Below, one piece after another: positions 34,841 through 49,800 of a stretch of DNA of 64,000 nt; within the stretch, counting starts at the first letter, position 1, and each line of letters begins with the position of its first letter. This DNA is from Elysia chlorotica (lineage: Eukaryota; Mollusca; Gastropoda; Plakobranchidae). Location: the NCBI GenBank assembly GCA_003991915.1, contig RQTK01000178.1:245715-309714 (forward strand), written 5' to 3'. Below the pieces are notes generated by a model. The model searched no databases. It was not told the origin of the DNA and saw only the letters and a list, made by a program, of their open reading frames with translations. Both the position numbers and the translations under genes were made by a program.

Positions 34841-37800
34841 GTAAGTTTGTTCTTTGTAGCATTTTAGTGTTAGGTCTAGATTGATACTGATAGACTTATT
34901 GTTTTAGGAATCATCTCATATGATATCTTAAGTGAGGCATTTCTAACAGTTCCTTGGAAGCAGCTCTTAAATCTTATTATCTTTTATTTTTAATGAATTA
35001 TTTGTTGTTTTTTAACTGTTTAGAATTAGATGCAAAAATGTTAACAGTAGCAGGATTTCAGTCACCATTATTACAAATTAATATTGTTTGATTTAAAACT
35101 CTAGTATTTCTAAGAGTAATCTAAAGCTCAATTTGGTGCAAAATTGTATAATTACTTTTAAAAAATAATACGTAGAAACAGACTATTTGGCTTTTTTGGT
35201 TATTTCAGGATCAGGTTTTCTGCTAAAGATTTAGAGTAATGTATACATGTGTATTATAATCTTTTTCAACTGCTTAAGTTCAGATTTTGCTATTCTTTTA
35301 TAAATATCAATATAAAAAAAAAGGTGTCAATAAATAGATTTAAAAAAATTGAAAGTTTGTACATGTACATGTTGTATTAGAAATATTATCAATCACCAAC
35401 ATTATACAAATTTGAACTTGGTGAATCAAATCCATCCTACCCTTTTTTGGATTTCAATGCTGAACATCATGTTGCTAAATATAACTTTAAAGGATGACAT
35501 TCTTTATTTCAAACTGTCATACTTTACTTCACTTTCCTAGATCAGAGCCTTATGGAAAAAAGATGCCAAAATTTTGGATCTCAGAAGTGGCCATTTTTAT
35601 CTACATCTTCTTGAAATGCTGTAAGTTACAAGAGGCCAAAGCTTTTTAACGTTATCATTGCACGATCATTTTTAAATTCAAAAGCATGTTAAGCAAAAAG
35701 CCAAATTACTTCAGCATAAATTGTTTTCAATAGCTTGAAATATTATGGTATGTTATTAAATAGATATAAAAAACATTATTATAAAAAACAACTTTTGCTC
35801 TCTCTGTTTGGGCTGAATGAATCATTTAGTAAAATGACAAGCTTGACAAGATTTATTAAGAAAAGCAAGAAATCTCTTGATTACCAAGTTTTACATTACA
35901 AAGACTTTGTAGCAATTCCTGATATTTAGTCTGTTTTGTAAACTGAAATCATTCCTATGCATAAAGGGTGAAAGTGAACTGTCCAAAGTATCAGGCCCAA
36001 GTTTTTGTCAAGATGGTATCCATCCATTAAGTACCATGTTTTGTATTATTGTAGCGTTGGCAATCATGCCCTTGCACACTTCCCAGTCTTTTGCTGCTTT
36101 TAACGCCTCAATCCCTTTTCCTGCGTTAAAACAGTTTGTTAGTCCATCTATCTTTCCTCGTTGTTTTCGCTTCTTTGCTTTCCTTCAATTATATTAGTAG
36201 TCATCAGAAGTTCTAACTTTTCTCTATTCAACTTTGGATGACTAGCAATGGACGATGACAAAACTGAAATTGTACTGATTGGAAATAAAGCTGCAAATTT
36301 TGCCTCTAACAACTATCAACATCAATGACCATATGATAAACAGCAATAAGAGAGTAAAAAATCTAGGTGTTCTTTTTTTTTTTTTATCAAAATATGTCAA
36401 TGTCATCATATTTTACTGAACTTTGTAAAAGGTTATATTTTCAAATTAGGAAAAATGCAAGCAGACGAACCTGTTTGAATGAGAATGTGACCAAGACCCT
36501 TGTTACATCTTTCATATTGTCCAAACTTGACTACTGTAACATTTTACTGGCATCTCTCCCCAACAACACTATTAATACTGGCATCTCTCCCCAACAACAC
36601 TATTAATCGATTGCAAATGGTTCAAAATAGCGCAGCAAGGCTTATTGTGAGAATGAAAAAAACGTGAGCACATTTGTCCTATTATTCACCATCTACATTG
36701 GCTGCCTGTCCAAAAAAGGATAATGTACAAGTGTGTATAATTTGCTATGAATGCCTCGATCAGATGGCACCTACGTATATCTCTGATTGTCTTAAGATGT
36801 ATGTACTTCCCAAAGTATGGAACAGCTTTCCCAAAAACGTAAGGGAGGCACCTTCCTTGGAAATTTTCAAATGCATGCTTTAAGTTCTACGTTTTTAATG
36901 ATTGAAATTGCAATCTTGTAAATACCTCAAATGATTCCTTGTGGTTTTTGAATGTAATTTAGTATTGTGTCAAATTATATGGTTATTTTTCTTTTTTAAT
37001 TGTGATATTGGAAATTGTTAAGCACATTGAGCATGATAGTTCATGGAAATGCAATATTTTATTATTATTTATCTACAAATTGCATTTATGAGTGATACCT
37101 TGTGTAAGCTTCCTATAAGACTGTTACATTACTCAAGATTAGACTTGCTTGCTGTCTACAAGCTTATCAGCATTCTTCTGATGATCGACATTTCAGCACC
37201 CTCCAGTTTCAGAAAGAGCTTAGTTTGTTTCCAGTCTCACATCCATACATAGGTATGGGTTTAATAGAGCAATTAAGGGCTTTTCTTTTTGTCTGCGTGT
37301 AGATCCACATTTTTTGTTCAAAATCAAACTACTTCCATGTTCTGGATAAATGCTTGCTTACAGTGTGCTAGATCTTGATTAGATTTCAGACTTAAATTCC
37401 TTCCACCAATATTTGATTGTTTGTTGACAATATCTGTGATAAGTAAAGTGTCACAGTATATCTCAATTTGATCCCATGGTGGTTTACCAACTTTTTCTTA
37501 TATTTTCTAGAGAACAATGGGATAAAGCAGGTTTGGTCCATAGCAATGATGAAGACAGGCTTATGTGCACTAAAATATTCCTTGAAGGTGAGTCTATCCT
37601 TTTTTTTTTTTAAGTTTAACAATACAAACATAAAGAGAGATATAGAAAATAATCAGTTTTAAATAGTATTATAATTTTGTTCACAATTAATGCTTATATC
37701 TTGACTTAAATATTTTCTCCAAAAGCAAAGTAGTTTATCTGTAGATTTAGATAAAAGTACAACATTTCTAAATGGCAAAACATGTTTTAAAACAACATTT

Positions 37801-40800
37801 GTACCCTCCTTGACTTATTAAACTGATAGCTTTTCAATTATTTAACACTAATACCAATTATTGAAAATATGCAATAAAATATACCTTATTAAAAAAAAAA
37901 AACATGTGTTTGTTTTAACATGTTGGCCTTTCTTTTATATATAGACTACTATGGTAATGATCGAGAAACAAGAATTGATGACTTTCTAAAATTTGATGAC
38001 ATTGTACATCGGGACAAAATAGAATCTGGTGATATCAAACTAGAGCTAGAGCTATCTAAGGTAAGTGGATCTTGCAAAAGATTAATTGGAACAGATTTTT
38101 GTTCATACCAAATAAAATAGAAAAAAAAAATATATATTCAAACTGGAAAGGGAAAACTGGGCACTTTCAGAGAACAGCTATGTACTTCTATACAGTTAAT
38201 TGGGATTCTAAAGCCTAAAGGGTCATCTATGTTGGTCTGAAATATATGTCAGTATAAATTAAAAATCCCAAATACGCAAAAGCACAAAATTCAATAACTG
38301 TAATGCAAACAAACAAAACAAAACCCTCCCTTTAACTTTTTTTGAAAGACTAAGAAAAGGGATAAATAATGTAATTTATTCAGGGATGCCACTTTTATGA
38401 AAAATAATTTGCCATTTGGGTCCGGATCCTCTGCAAATCTTTCTATCTGAGTCTAATTGTCCAAAAAACACTTTATCAGAAAATTCTGGAAAGATTGCCA
38501 CACCACCATATTTATTTTATTAATAATTTAATTGAATAATCATGTGCTCTAGTCTTCTAGCCTTTATATAAAAAAAATGAATCTAGATCTTGATCTAGCT
38601 AAGGCGAGATCTAACCGAGATGTATCTTGTGTGATAGCTACATTGTATCGGACGGTCTGCACGTTTTGCTTGTTATGCGATTTAATTCTAAAATCATTTA
38701 TTCTAGATCTACATTTCTGATAATAATGTTTTGGTCTGATATTCGCATGTTTTGCTCTAATGTTTTCTTAAAGAGAAACAGCAAAATTCTGATTAAGATG
38801 AAACTAATGTATATCAGATGTAGAAAAAACAACTTTGTTGAGACAAATTTTGATACATATTTATAAAAAAAAAAAGTTATATGTACAACGTCTCTAGGTC
38901 TAAACGGAAACCTGTAAAGAAAAAATCTGTCGTACATTTTGTTTACTGTCGATGTCAGTTACTTTAATGTCCGTCAGCGAGTAATGTATATCATATATTG
39001 CTTTAATAATGTAACCATTTAGTACCTCAGGGACCTTCTCAGAGCCTTCTCGGAGATGGGCGAAAATGTTGAAAAGTTTCAATTCCCCCTGATCCCCCTG
39101 CCCCTCCTTTTTCCCCACTGCCTAATTTCCGGAAATTTTGACAGGGCCAGGTGACATTCCTGATTATTACTTGTGTTTGAAAGCTTTCACTAATAAATTG
39201 TTGCTTACTAAGGGGAAAAATGGAAAAAATATAGGCAGGTACAATTGATTTACAACAAATTAGGGAGGACAGATTCAAAAATATATTTATTGCAGCTATC
39301 AGTATCAAAGATAAAATTAATGAATAGTAGTTTAATACAGTTAAGTCTGGTTATTTTGAAGTCTTCGGGTTTGAAATATAAGGCTGTGAATTACAAATAC
39401 CAATGTCTCAAATACCAGTCATCATACATCAAGCAATAAATTCCTATTAGCACTAGCTGTTAACTATGTATTGTAAAGTGACTTGTACATGGGTGGAAAA
39501 CCAGTAAATACGAGCTATTTGGACCACCGCATCACCTTCTCTCTGGTCTGCAACTTTGCTGCTCTGTATGAAAAAATGAAACGGATGAATGTACATAATC
39601 TATTTGTCAATTTTTAATCTGACTGATTAAAAAAAAAATGTTTAAATAACTCATTTCTTCTGTTTGTGTATCACATATCTTGTGCATTGTTGCAATTGTA
39701 TATTTCTTCTTTTTGCATACTGATATATTACAGTTACTTTTAAATTTTCCTCTTTGTCTTTCAGATAGCAATTGTACTCCTAGGGATTGGCGTTTTAGAT
39801 AAAAATAGTCAGGACTTCATGTCAACTCTTTTGCAAGTTCCTTTGGACAAGCATTATGATGTTTTAGCTATAATTCAATCAGTGATTCAGACAGGGAGCT
39901 CAGAAGTGGCACTCACATCCAGGATTGAAGAAATCCTTTGTGAGCCAACAGGTGAGTGCAAGGTGTAAGGCTACTGATATTGTTCTTGCTTTTAGTAACT
40001 ATAGAAAAGGAGCTTTTTTTAAAAAAAAAAGCCTTATTGTGCTTTCCTCATACAATATTCATGAGAGAGCAAACAACTACAGCCTTTTTAAGGCTTCACG
40101 TGAAATGTGTGATTTTGATTCGATGAAGTTGGTCCCTGTTTTAGGTCAATTGTTGAATAATTCAGGGATGTCAAAGTTCTAGGATTTCCAGGAAATCTGC
40201 GGTGGCACAGAGCTGAGCGAAAATCCACCCTAGTCTACGCCAATCTCCAGCCCCTCGGTCTGAAGCTTTCCGCCTTGGCCTAGAATATATAGTTAATAAC
40301 AGGAATCTCCAATAGACAAACAGGACGACGGGGGTTGCCACAGCAGACAAAAAAAAAAGCGGAACATCTCGTTTTTGTGTGTGTCTAATATGGGCTTAGT
40401 AAAAGAGGGATTCTAGGCATTTCGGATGGAAATATTTATCACTTCAAAACCTGGCACCATGTGCTATTGTACCAGCGGCGCGGAAAGTTCTTTCTCTTTC
40501 TCAATTTCTCATTACTTGTGTATTTCTTATCTCAGTGTATTGTATGCGACTTACTAAGAAACTCCAATATTTGATTAAAAGACCTAGATCTACATCTTGG
40601 AGATGAAAATGAATTACTTTCTCATTCGATAATGCATTTATAGTTATATAGATTTCTTTTCTAATCTAGATCTAGCCAGTACAGGTTTAGTTAGTGGTGC
40701 GATAGCGTAGATGGGTAAATTTCCGCGTTCTGACAAAGGCAAAAGAACGTTGTTCTGTTGTTCCGGTGAAAGTTCAGGGCTTGGAAAATGTTTCAACTGA

Positions 40801-43800
40801 CAAATCTCTACGAAAAAAATCAATCTCCTTTCACTCCACTGCACTCTTCTCTTATATAGTATATAATATATACATAAAGCACAGATCTACTCTAGAAATC
40901 TCTAGGCCTAGAAAGCCTGAGAAAGGTCCAGAATCTTAGCTTACATGATTGTTATACAACACTACACACCCATGGCACATCCCAAGGCCTCTTCCTTGTG
41001 TGCGCACTAATTTAGGGGATTTTCAAAAATTTGCATAGGTAAAAGCTATTATTTGAAACGGAAGATGTGTAGATGAATACAAAAAGGTGCTTTTATAAAT
41101 AGTTGTGAAATTTCTCAATTGCATTCACATTAAGATTTACTATATAGTAACTTAACAATGATTATATTTCACAATCAATTAGTTCAATAATGACCCTTAA
41201 ACAAAAGAACCAAATTGTTGAGATATGTTTAATTGTCAATAGAAGGGCTACTTGTTAGTATTTACTACATGATATGGTGAGAATTAAAGTAGACTTGACT
41301 GACTTTGAAAGTTGATTTTGAAAGTAGTGCTCCTTGTCACTAACAGTAACACCAGTCACCTGCATGTCATATATATGTGTATATGCTGTGAGAAGTACCC
41401 TGAGTTAGTTCATTAATAAATTCTATTTTCTACGAAGCAGGACAGGGTGTCCAGCAAAGTCGCAAAGTCGTAAATAGGTAGTAAATGGTCGTAAATTTAC
41501 CTCTCCGGTCGTAAAAAAATCCAATGATCTGGTCGCAAATGTTCCACTTTAAATCAATGATAAGGTAAGCCCATTATGATGAGGTCTGTTCATTGCTGGT
41601 ATTACTGGGCATAAATATGAAGCATATGAATGATATTACAATAATGAATATGATAATATGCGGTGTTTTTTTTCTCTCCTTATTTTCTATCACGCAATGA
41701 CGTAATGTGACACCGGAACAGGAAAAAAAGTTCATTTTCCTAGGTAGTAAATTCTAATTGCAGGTTGTATATTTTTTCATCATAATCTGCTGGACACCCT
41801 GCAGGACATAAGTTGACAAAAACAGAAGATATAAGATAAGATATAACTTTATTTGTCCTTTGAAGGCACATTTGATGGTCTGTATATCCAGCATAACAAA
41901 ACAGTATAGACAGTTACGACATGAGTTATTACAAATTTCGATACCCATAATAGCATCAATAATAATAATAATTATTATAATAATGTAAAGAGTAACAGTA
42001 ACAACTGTCATAAACAATTATCACTATTATTATTTAAATAACAATAGTAGCTTGTATAGCAAACTTGGTCTGAAATAGAAAATTGGATTACTTTTTTTTT
42101 TTACAAAAGTTAAAGTGCTCTAGGCAGAAACAAATTTTTGTACCTTTCAAGCCTACATTGTAAGGATCTTGGCCTCCCTGAGCACAGAAAAACTGAATTG
42201 GCTATAAAGAGGATGGTTTTAATCTTTTAAAATTGAAACAAATGAGGCATTAGTGTTTGAAGCTACCAGAATGTAAATTTTCAATCCGCTTTCGCAGGAA
42301 TATTTGTTTTTTATCTTGTGATGAAATATATAATTCAATTGTCAAAGTGTAATTTTAAAGCATCTAAATTTAAAGATTTTAATTTAAAAAATTATATAAA
42401 TTATTTTAATTTGCCTGTGATTTATAAAATTATGAATAAAATATGACATAGTGAACTTTCAGTGATAATTAAACTCTTTTTTTCTTTTTCCCTTCTTGTA
42501 TAATTCAGACCACTATGTTACATCTAGCAACATTTCTAGTTTTCTAAACTATAGGTTGAATCGAGCATTGATCTGTATGAAGTTGAGAAGAAATTCCCGC
42601 TCTCAAAATACTTTGATATCTTTTAAATTCTAACCATACCTGTATACCTAATTAAAGCTGCTGCACAAACTTTGTCCTCTTTTTCCTTTTAAAGATGTAT
42701 TTGAAATATAAAAATAAAAAATGTCTGTTTGAAATGTGAATTAAAGCTTTCAGCCCACAAGACAGTTTGCTGGTTTATCATAGCCATTTTTATGGAGACT
42801 AATTCCTTTTCTTTCTCAGTATCTTAATCACTGAACAGTCAAATGAATCATACCTCTCAAATTTATTCTGCATATGTTTATGTAGAACTAGATCTAAATT
42901 CCTGCTTGTTTAAAAAAATTATTTTTTAGTTTATTTGAATTGAACATATTTCCACAATATCGCATATACAGATACTTTGATTTCATGGATGCAGAGCACT
43001 CAGAACTTTTATTCTTCAGCCACCTATGAGGGAAAGACATGCTCTGCTTTATCTCCTGTTAGGCCAGGTATAATTTACCTTCTGACAATATGGATTTAAA
43101 CAGCTTTTGGAAGCATGAGTGCATAATCTTTTATTTCCTCTGCTACTCTTTAGGACTAAGCAGGATTTGGTGCATTTACTTCTTCTTTATCCTATAACTC
43201 ACTCACTGTAGTTGGACCCATATTAAAGTGCAGAAACTAATTTAATTATTTATTTTAAAAGTGCTTCATAATTCATAGTTTACACAGTTATATCTCTTAA
43301 CTTTCTCGAAATTCAAAAGCCATGTCGATTTCGCTCCTTACTGGTTGGGTTGGTGTCAGTTTAATGTGACCGGCTGAGAAAGGAGTTATGGCATCCCTTC
43401 CCTGTCTCGTGTGTGGTAGATCTACCTAGATCTAGATTCTTTGCTAATTTTGAACGGCATCAATAGTTTGAAAGGGTCTGTCCATCAGCTGTGTATTGGC
43501 TATAAATCTTATGAATTGAGACATCGAAAAGTGTGTGAATTGCTGTTCAGTATGCCGTGCATAGTAGACTTCCCTTTGTCAGTAAAAAGTTTGACCATGT
43601 CGTTTGTGGGCCTTGAAAGGGTATTGAAATGAGGAAACAATAAAATTTCAATCAAACAAACTACAGAGACCTCACAATTCCTTTTATAGATGTGCATCTT
43701 ACCACTATAGATTAGGTATCCTACAAAATTTGAAGTAACTTGGTTCCGTGGTTCAGAAGCCTTTTGCCTCAGAAAATTGGAAGTCCACAAATATTATATA

Positions 43801-46800
43801 GTGTGAGACTTTCTTAATCTTATAGTGGATATTTAACAGAAACAAAATCTAATCAACCTCTCCCCCCCCCCCCACAAAAAAACAAAAACAAACAATCATA
43901 AAATTTAAGTTCAAAAGTACAATGTATTTGGACCATTAAAGTTTTGATAAAAATTTGTCCGAAGTAGAGAAGAAAATGTATATATATATAATTATATGAT
44001 GAAAATTTCTCAGAAGTAGAGAAGAAAATGTATATGATGAAAATTTATACGAAGTAGAGAAGAAAATGTATATAATTCCCTAAATATATCTACAAATACA
44101 CACACACACTCTGTAGAGTAGAAGCATTTTTTTTATAAAATCCATTGAATTGATGTATTTCTTAATATGTTTAGTTTTTCCAGTTGAAGTCATCAGCCAA
44201 GGCCATAATCAAATTCAGAAACAAGAGGGTAATCCTTGGACGTTTTTTCTTTTTTTTTAAATTTATTTTGCACGTAACACTAAATCTATATAAACTTTTT
44301 TGTCCTTCTTTGTCACATTTGAAATCCTAATCAGCAATTACATGAACAACTTTTTGAGCTTTAAGTACATTTTTTATGTTGCCACCCTCAAACAATCTAT
44401 ATCACAGTTGTGTTCATTGTCAAATTTTACCAGGGACTAGCCGCTATTGCTGTGTCAAGCGAAAGTGTTTAATGCTGTTATGGTGGCGGCAAGAAATGTT
44501 TTTTCCAAAGATAAACTCAAAAGACGTCAAGTAAAATCATATAAAGTGATTGAATGGCGATGGAAACTTTTCTAAATTTCTTTAACTTTGTTAAAAAGGA
44601 AGAGAAATGATACATGTACAGGAATGTGCTTTACTCAATGTAAATGCAAAGTGTAGTAATTTGGGTTACCCTGCATGCCAAAAACATTATCTTCAAAAAA
44701 GGTTTTAGCTGTTATAGCTCACACATTACATAATATTATTTTTCTATTTTACTTTTTACTTGCTTATTTTTATAATTACTAACAGCAGTTTACCTTTTTT
44801 TTAATCACATCCGACAACATCCTTGCACAGTAAAGATTTTTCCTTTAATAATAATTTATTAATATTTGAAAAGAAATAATTTTACAATATTCAAGTTATC
44901 TATTTATTATCATGATCATTATTGATTTTGTCACCAAAATTCGATTGACAGCAAAATAGACATATTGAATTGATGAAAGTGCTTAAGCTGAAGACATAAT
45001 ATTTCATGTAAAGAATCATTGCATAGTTTTCTCACCTTTGATTAAAAAATTTTTTTGAAATATAAATTATTGTTTAATTATAAAGTTTTAAGGTAAAATT
45101 ACTTCTTTTTTTTAATCAATCGGTGTATGATGAAATATCAAATTTCATTTTTTTTCACAAACTCTGTTAATCCATGTCATTTACTTTAAAGATGTAAAAT
45201 TCTAACTTTAAAGATACAACCACATTCATTCTTTCCAATTATTGTGGATTCAATTTTAGTCATTCAGTGCACACAGCTATCTTTAAGTATAAAACCCCCA
45301 GATATTATAGTTGTAAATTATTTATGCCAATCGTATTTTTTGTTATAGATCTCTTAGCCATATCCTCAATTTTGTATTCATTGTGCGAAAATCTTATAGA
45401 TTTAAAAATTGTCTCAGTTTCATAATAGATGATTGTTAATGTAGCTGTGCAGATAGATGAGTGTTCTTAACTTTGATACATGTATATTGTTGACAAAAAA
45501 GAAATTCATGTCTTACCTACAAGGTGTTATCTGGCCACATTCACAGCTTTCTTCATCTTTTTACTACACTGCAACATCCTCTATTTCAGCAACTATGAAT
45601 CAATATATCGCCACTATCATGAATGATAATATTCAAGAAAAAAATGTTTCTGTGAGACTTTGTGACAACTTTGTATACCCCTGCAGATGATGAAGCACGT
45701 TCTTGTTAACTGGATACCATTATCATAATTATACTTTCTCTACAGGTTTTTATTCTGTTCTCTATTTTCTGTTTCTCTCATGCTAGTTTCATGGGTGCAT
45801 AACAATTGCAGCTATTCCCCGGTTGGACATTGTGGGAAATACTTTGTTGTCATTGTTGTGCTTAGAGCTGTATTTTGATCGTAGGCATTTGTACATGTCT
45901 GTTTCTTTGTCACAAAGTATATCCAAAATGCTACAATAGTTTTATCTGCCACATTCTCTTTGTTTCTATCTTATCATTTATACGTATGATACATCATTAA
46001 TTAAACCAATTTGTTGTGCTATGCCTATATATGCTGTCATGCTGTGAGTGCATGGCTGCTATTTTGTTTGTTTATGGTCAGTCTATTATGGCACAAATTT
46101 ATTTATCAGTTTAGAAGTGTTTATTGCTTACATGAATTTGTCTCTGCCTTTTTCTTCTTTCTTTCCCACTGACCTGTTGGCCCTTAACAAAAGTTGCATT
46201 TAAAGATTGATAAACACAATGATCTAAATGCTTTAAAATGTTTTAGGTCCATTTAAATGCAACGTAGGGAAGCAAAAGAAAAAAAAAGTGCAGTTCATGT
46301 AAGAGGTTATTTGGATTTAATTGGAAGGGGGGCACAGCAATGAGTTATCCAACTTTTAGTTTACCTGTCGGACTGCCCAGCAAACCCCATTAAAGACGCC
46401 CGCGGGCAAGATTTAGCCCATTATAAACTTATATATCTTACTGAAAGTATAAATAATTTTAAAATCAAACGGTCTGGATTTAAAAGGCGGAGCTTCACAT
46501 TTTTCACTCTAGAAAAAAGGCTATTTCAGGATTAACTGTCTAAAATTACAACCTGTTTTGAAATATATATATCTTTTGCTTTCTTTTCTTATGCACATTG
46601 TCCTTCTTTCTCTCTTTGAAATAGTTCAATGCAATGATTATCTCCTTTGCTCTCCAACCGTGAGAAGCCATTCCAAAGTTACACCTTTTCATGAAATCTA
46701 TGCAGTTACTCTCAAGAATGTGATGTGTTGGGGTGATACTTTTTAGAAAAGCGTGTCTGCATATTTTTATGTGCTGTTTTATAGCCAGCTCTGCCTCATC

Positions 46801-49800
46801 TGTTATCTTGTATGTCAGGACGCGTATGAGACGGGCTAAATGGACCTTCTTAAGTCTTCATCGAGTTTGTTGCATTTGGATTCTATCTTAAATGCTTGGA
46901 CTATTCTTTGATCTAGCTGTATGTTTTTGGCAACAATGTAGATTATTTCTTTTTTTAATTTATATGTATATGTTTCCAACTAGATAGCAATGGCAGTGGG
47001 TGCCGAAAAATTTGCCACCATGATAGTCTTGTTTGACTTTATTGGGTCTGTCTAATACTGACTGTAGCGTTTTCGTAACTGGTCCTCTGGTATTATTTCT
47101 ATGCTCCTATATATTTCGCAACTTATTTTTTAACTCCAAGAGATTCTTTTCATACTTTCTGTTTCCTTTTATCTAGGCCCCTTTCATCACAGAAAAAATA
47201 TGCAAGTTTTTATATACTGTTTCTCTTCAATAAAAGACATAGCTTTTTCCCACCTTTGTCCATAATAATTATTGATTTTTTGTATTGACAACATGGTTAT
47301 ATAATTCCTTCACCGCACTATTGAAATGCAGCCATATCAAACTGCGCAATAGACTCCTGTAAGTAAATTTCGTGAACATGTGCAACTAATTTTTAACCAA
47401 ATCAAAAATATAGTTACTGATCTAAAAAAAATATGTAAGGAGGTTATCAGTCTTCGTGATAATCTAGCTACTGAAAATTTCATAGTGGCATAACTTTTTT
47501 ATTTGTTGAAGATAAATAAAAAAAAATGCGTTACATTTTGCTTATCAATTCCTTAGTATTAAGAGGAAAAAGACGAATAAAGATTACTGGTGTCATTATT
47601 CAGTTCTTGGCCATAAGTATTCCATATCAAACAAAAAAATCACCCCCCCCCCCCCCCCCTTTTTTTTTTTTTTAATCCTCTCTGAATACCTTGGTGGTTT
47701 AATATATGTTGCACAAAAAAGAACCGAATGAAGAAAAATATTTGATCACGTAGAAATAATTTTATTCAGTGAGCGTCGAAATGTCTAAACTAGTTTGAAT
47801 GAAGTCAATTCGTACGAGTTCAACTTCTCACAGTTATCTGCCCCTGTTTGGTCAGTGAGTATGGTAGATATTCGCCATCTGACACAGTAACAGCCTTATC
47901 AGGACTGATCATAGTCACATGTGGGGTGAATGTGGCAAATATTAGAAAAAAATCAAAAGAAAAAAAAAATCAGGGTATATTTGTTGCTGTGATGTATTAA
48001 AAAAAAACTTCATGAAATTTGATTGAAAACTTTAAAATAAATTGTATCCAATTACCGAAATAATTATTGTTAGTAATGTTACCGAAACTAAGATTGAAGT
48101 AGTTTGATTTCTAGAAATTCCTAGCATTAATTGTATAATTCTGGTTGCACAATTATATGTCGATGAGTTGAGTGATAGTACAATATTTTTATTTAATTTC
48201 AATTTTGCACAGAAAACTGCCAAGGAGTCAGACCAGACACACCCAATTTTAATCTGCTTAAGTCAATGGAGCCTACTCAAGCATCAACTCCGAAAGATCC
48301 AAGCAAAACATGGACTACAGCTGCTCTTGCTAGCTCATCTGCTTTACCAGGAAGTCCATTGAGAGTCAACCTTACTCTTCTCAACTCTTCCCTTCGAGAC
48401 ATAACTTCACCTTTGCGAGGACTCAGTATTGATGCCTCTTCATCATGCTCGCCCCTCACCCAATATGCTCAGTCCCCACAGCTGATACAAAAGGTTAAAT
48501 TTGGTTTATAGAAGCATTTTTTTTCTGAAACGGCACTGATCTTTTCACCCATAAAAGGTTTAGAGGCCTATGCTGAAGAACCAAGATATACTTAACATGT
48601 CAAGAGTAAGATCAGTAAAGATCTAGTTCAATCCATTGAAATATACACCTTAAAATAATGATCTGTTCATCCTAGAGTTTGTAGAAAGTTTGCATACACT
48701 GTGAATTGGAATAATGATGCCTTAGAAAAAATAGGAATGTTCAAATTTAGACTTATTTGATAAGAGCACACATAACAATTAACGCTGAGTAATGGTTGTT
48801 AAAAAAGATGATAATATTATGATTGTTATTTTTAATAGCTTGACAAAATTAAATTCTGAATGATACCTGATTCACAATGGTTGCTTCACATAATCAGATG
48901 ACAGCAGAAAAGTAGTGAATTTTGACTGTCAAAGTAATGCCTTATTACAAGCCCAATACAGTAAGTCTAACAGAAACAGTGTGGTTTCTGAGAATTATAG
49001 ATATTCATATCCAATACCAATAGAATACTATGAAACAATTGTGATGATTTTCATATATCCTCTTGTTCTTTTCTTGGGAGGATTTTTAAAGCAGGTTAGA
49101 GGTTTCATATTATGTGTAATACTTTTAAAAACATTCATTTCTCAGGCTATTCTGAGACAGAAAGAGACTGAGTTACGCAAACTGCGGAGGCAGATGGAAG
49201 AGCATATTGATCGAGCTGATGAGTTGAAGTATCTTCTGCAGGATCAGGTTGAGGCAGCCTCTCAGAAAGGTCAGAGGCTTATCTGGCTTACGTTTTTGTC
49301 AACATTGTTGCAAAGTATAAATATTTTTCAGCTTTTTAAGATGAAAACAGCAAAAAAAAAAAAAAAAAATTGGACATAATCTACACTGAACTTATTTGCA
49401 TACTTGTTGGAAAATATAGTGCATTTTTCAAATAAGCTTATAAATTACAATACCGAGTTATGGCCACCTTTGAATTGCCGACCCAGTTGCTTATAATGTC
49501 GCAAAAGTGTAAACCAAGTTGAAATTACTATATTCACACATTTCCTTTTTATCATTCCCCTATTATTATTACTAGTTCAAGGCCCTCGAATTTGCATGAT
49601 TAAAAGTTTAAACCAATACCCATGTTGACATTGATGTTATGTTAACAGAAAATGGTTGATCAATGCTATATTGTTATTGTTTGGGGCAGTTTGCAGTGTA
49701 ATTGTAGAAGCTGCCTGACTGATATCAGGTGGAGGCATTAGTGGTAATGTAGTTCTAGATCTAATCCGTGTGGCTCTATTTTCTTTTCGTGGTGGTGTCG

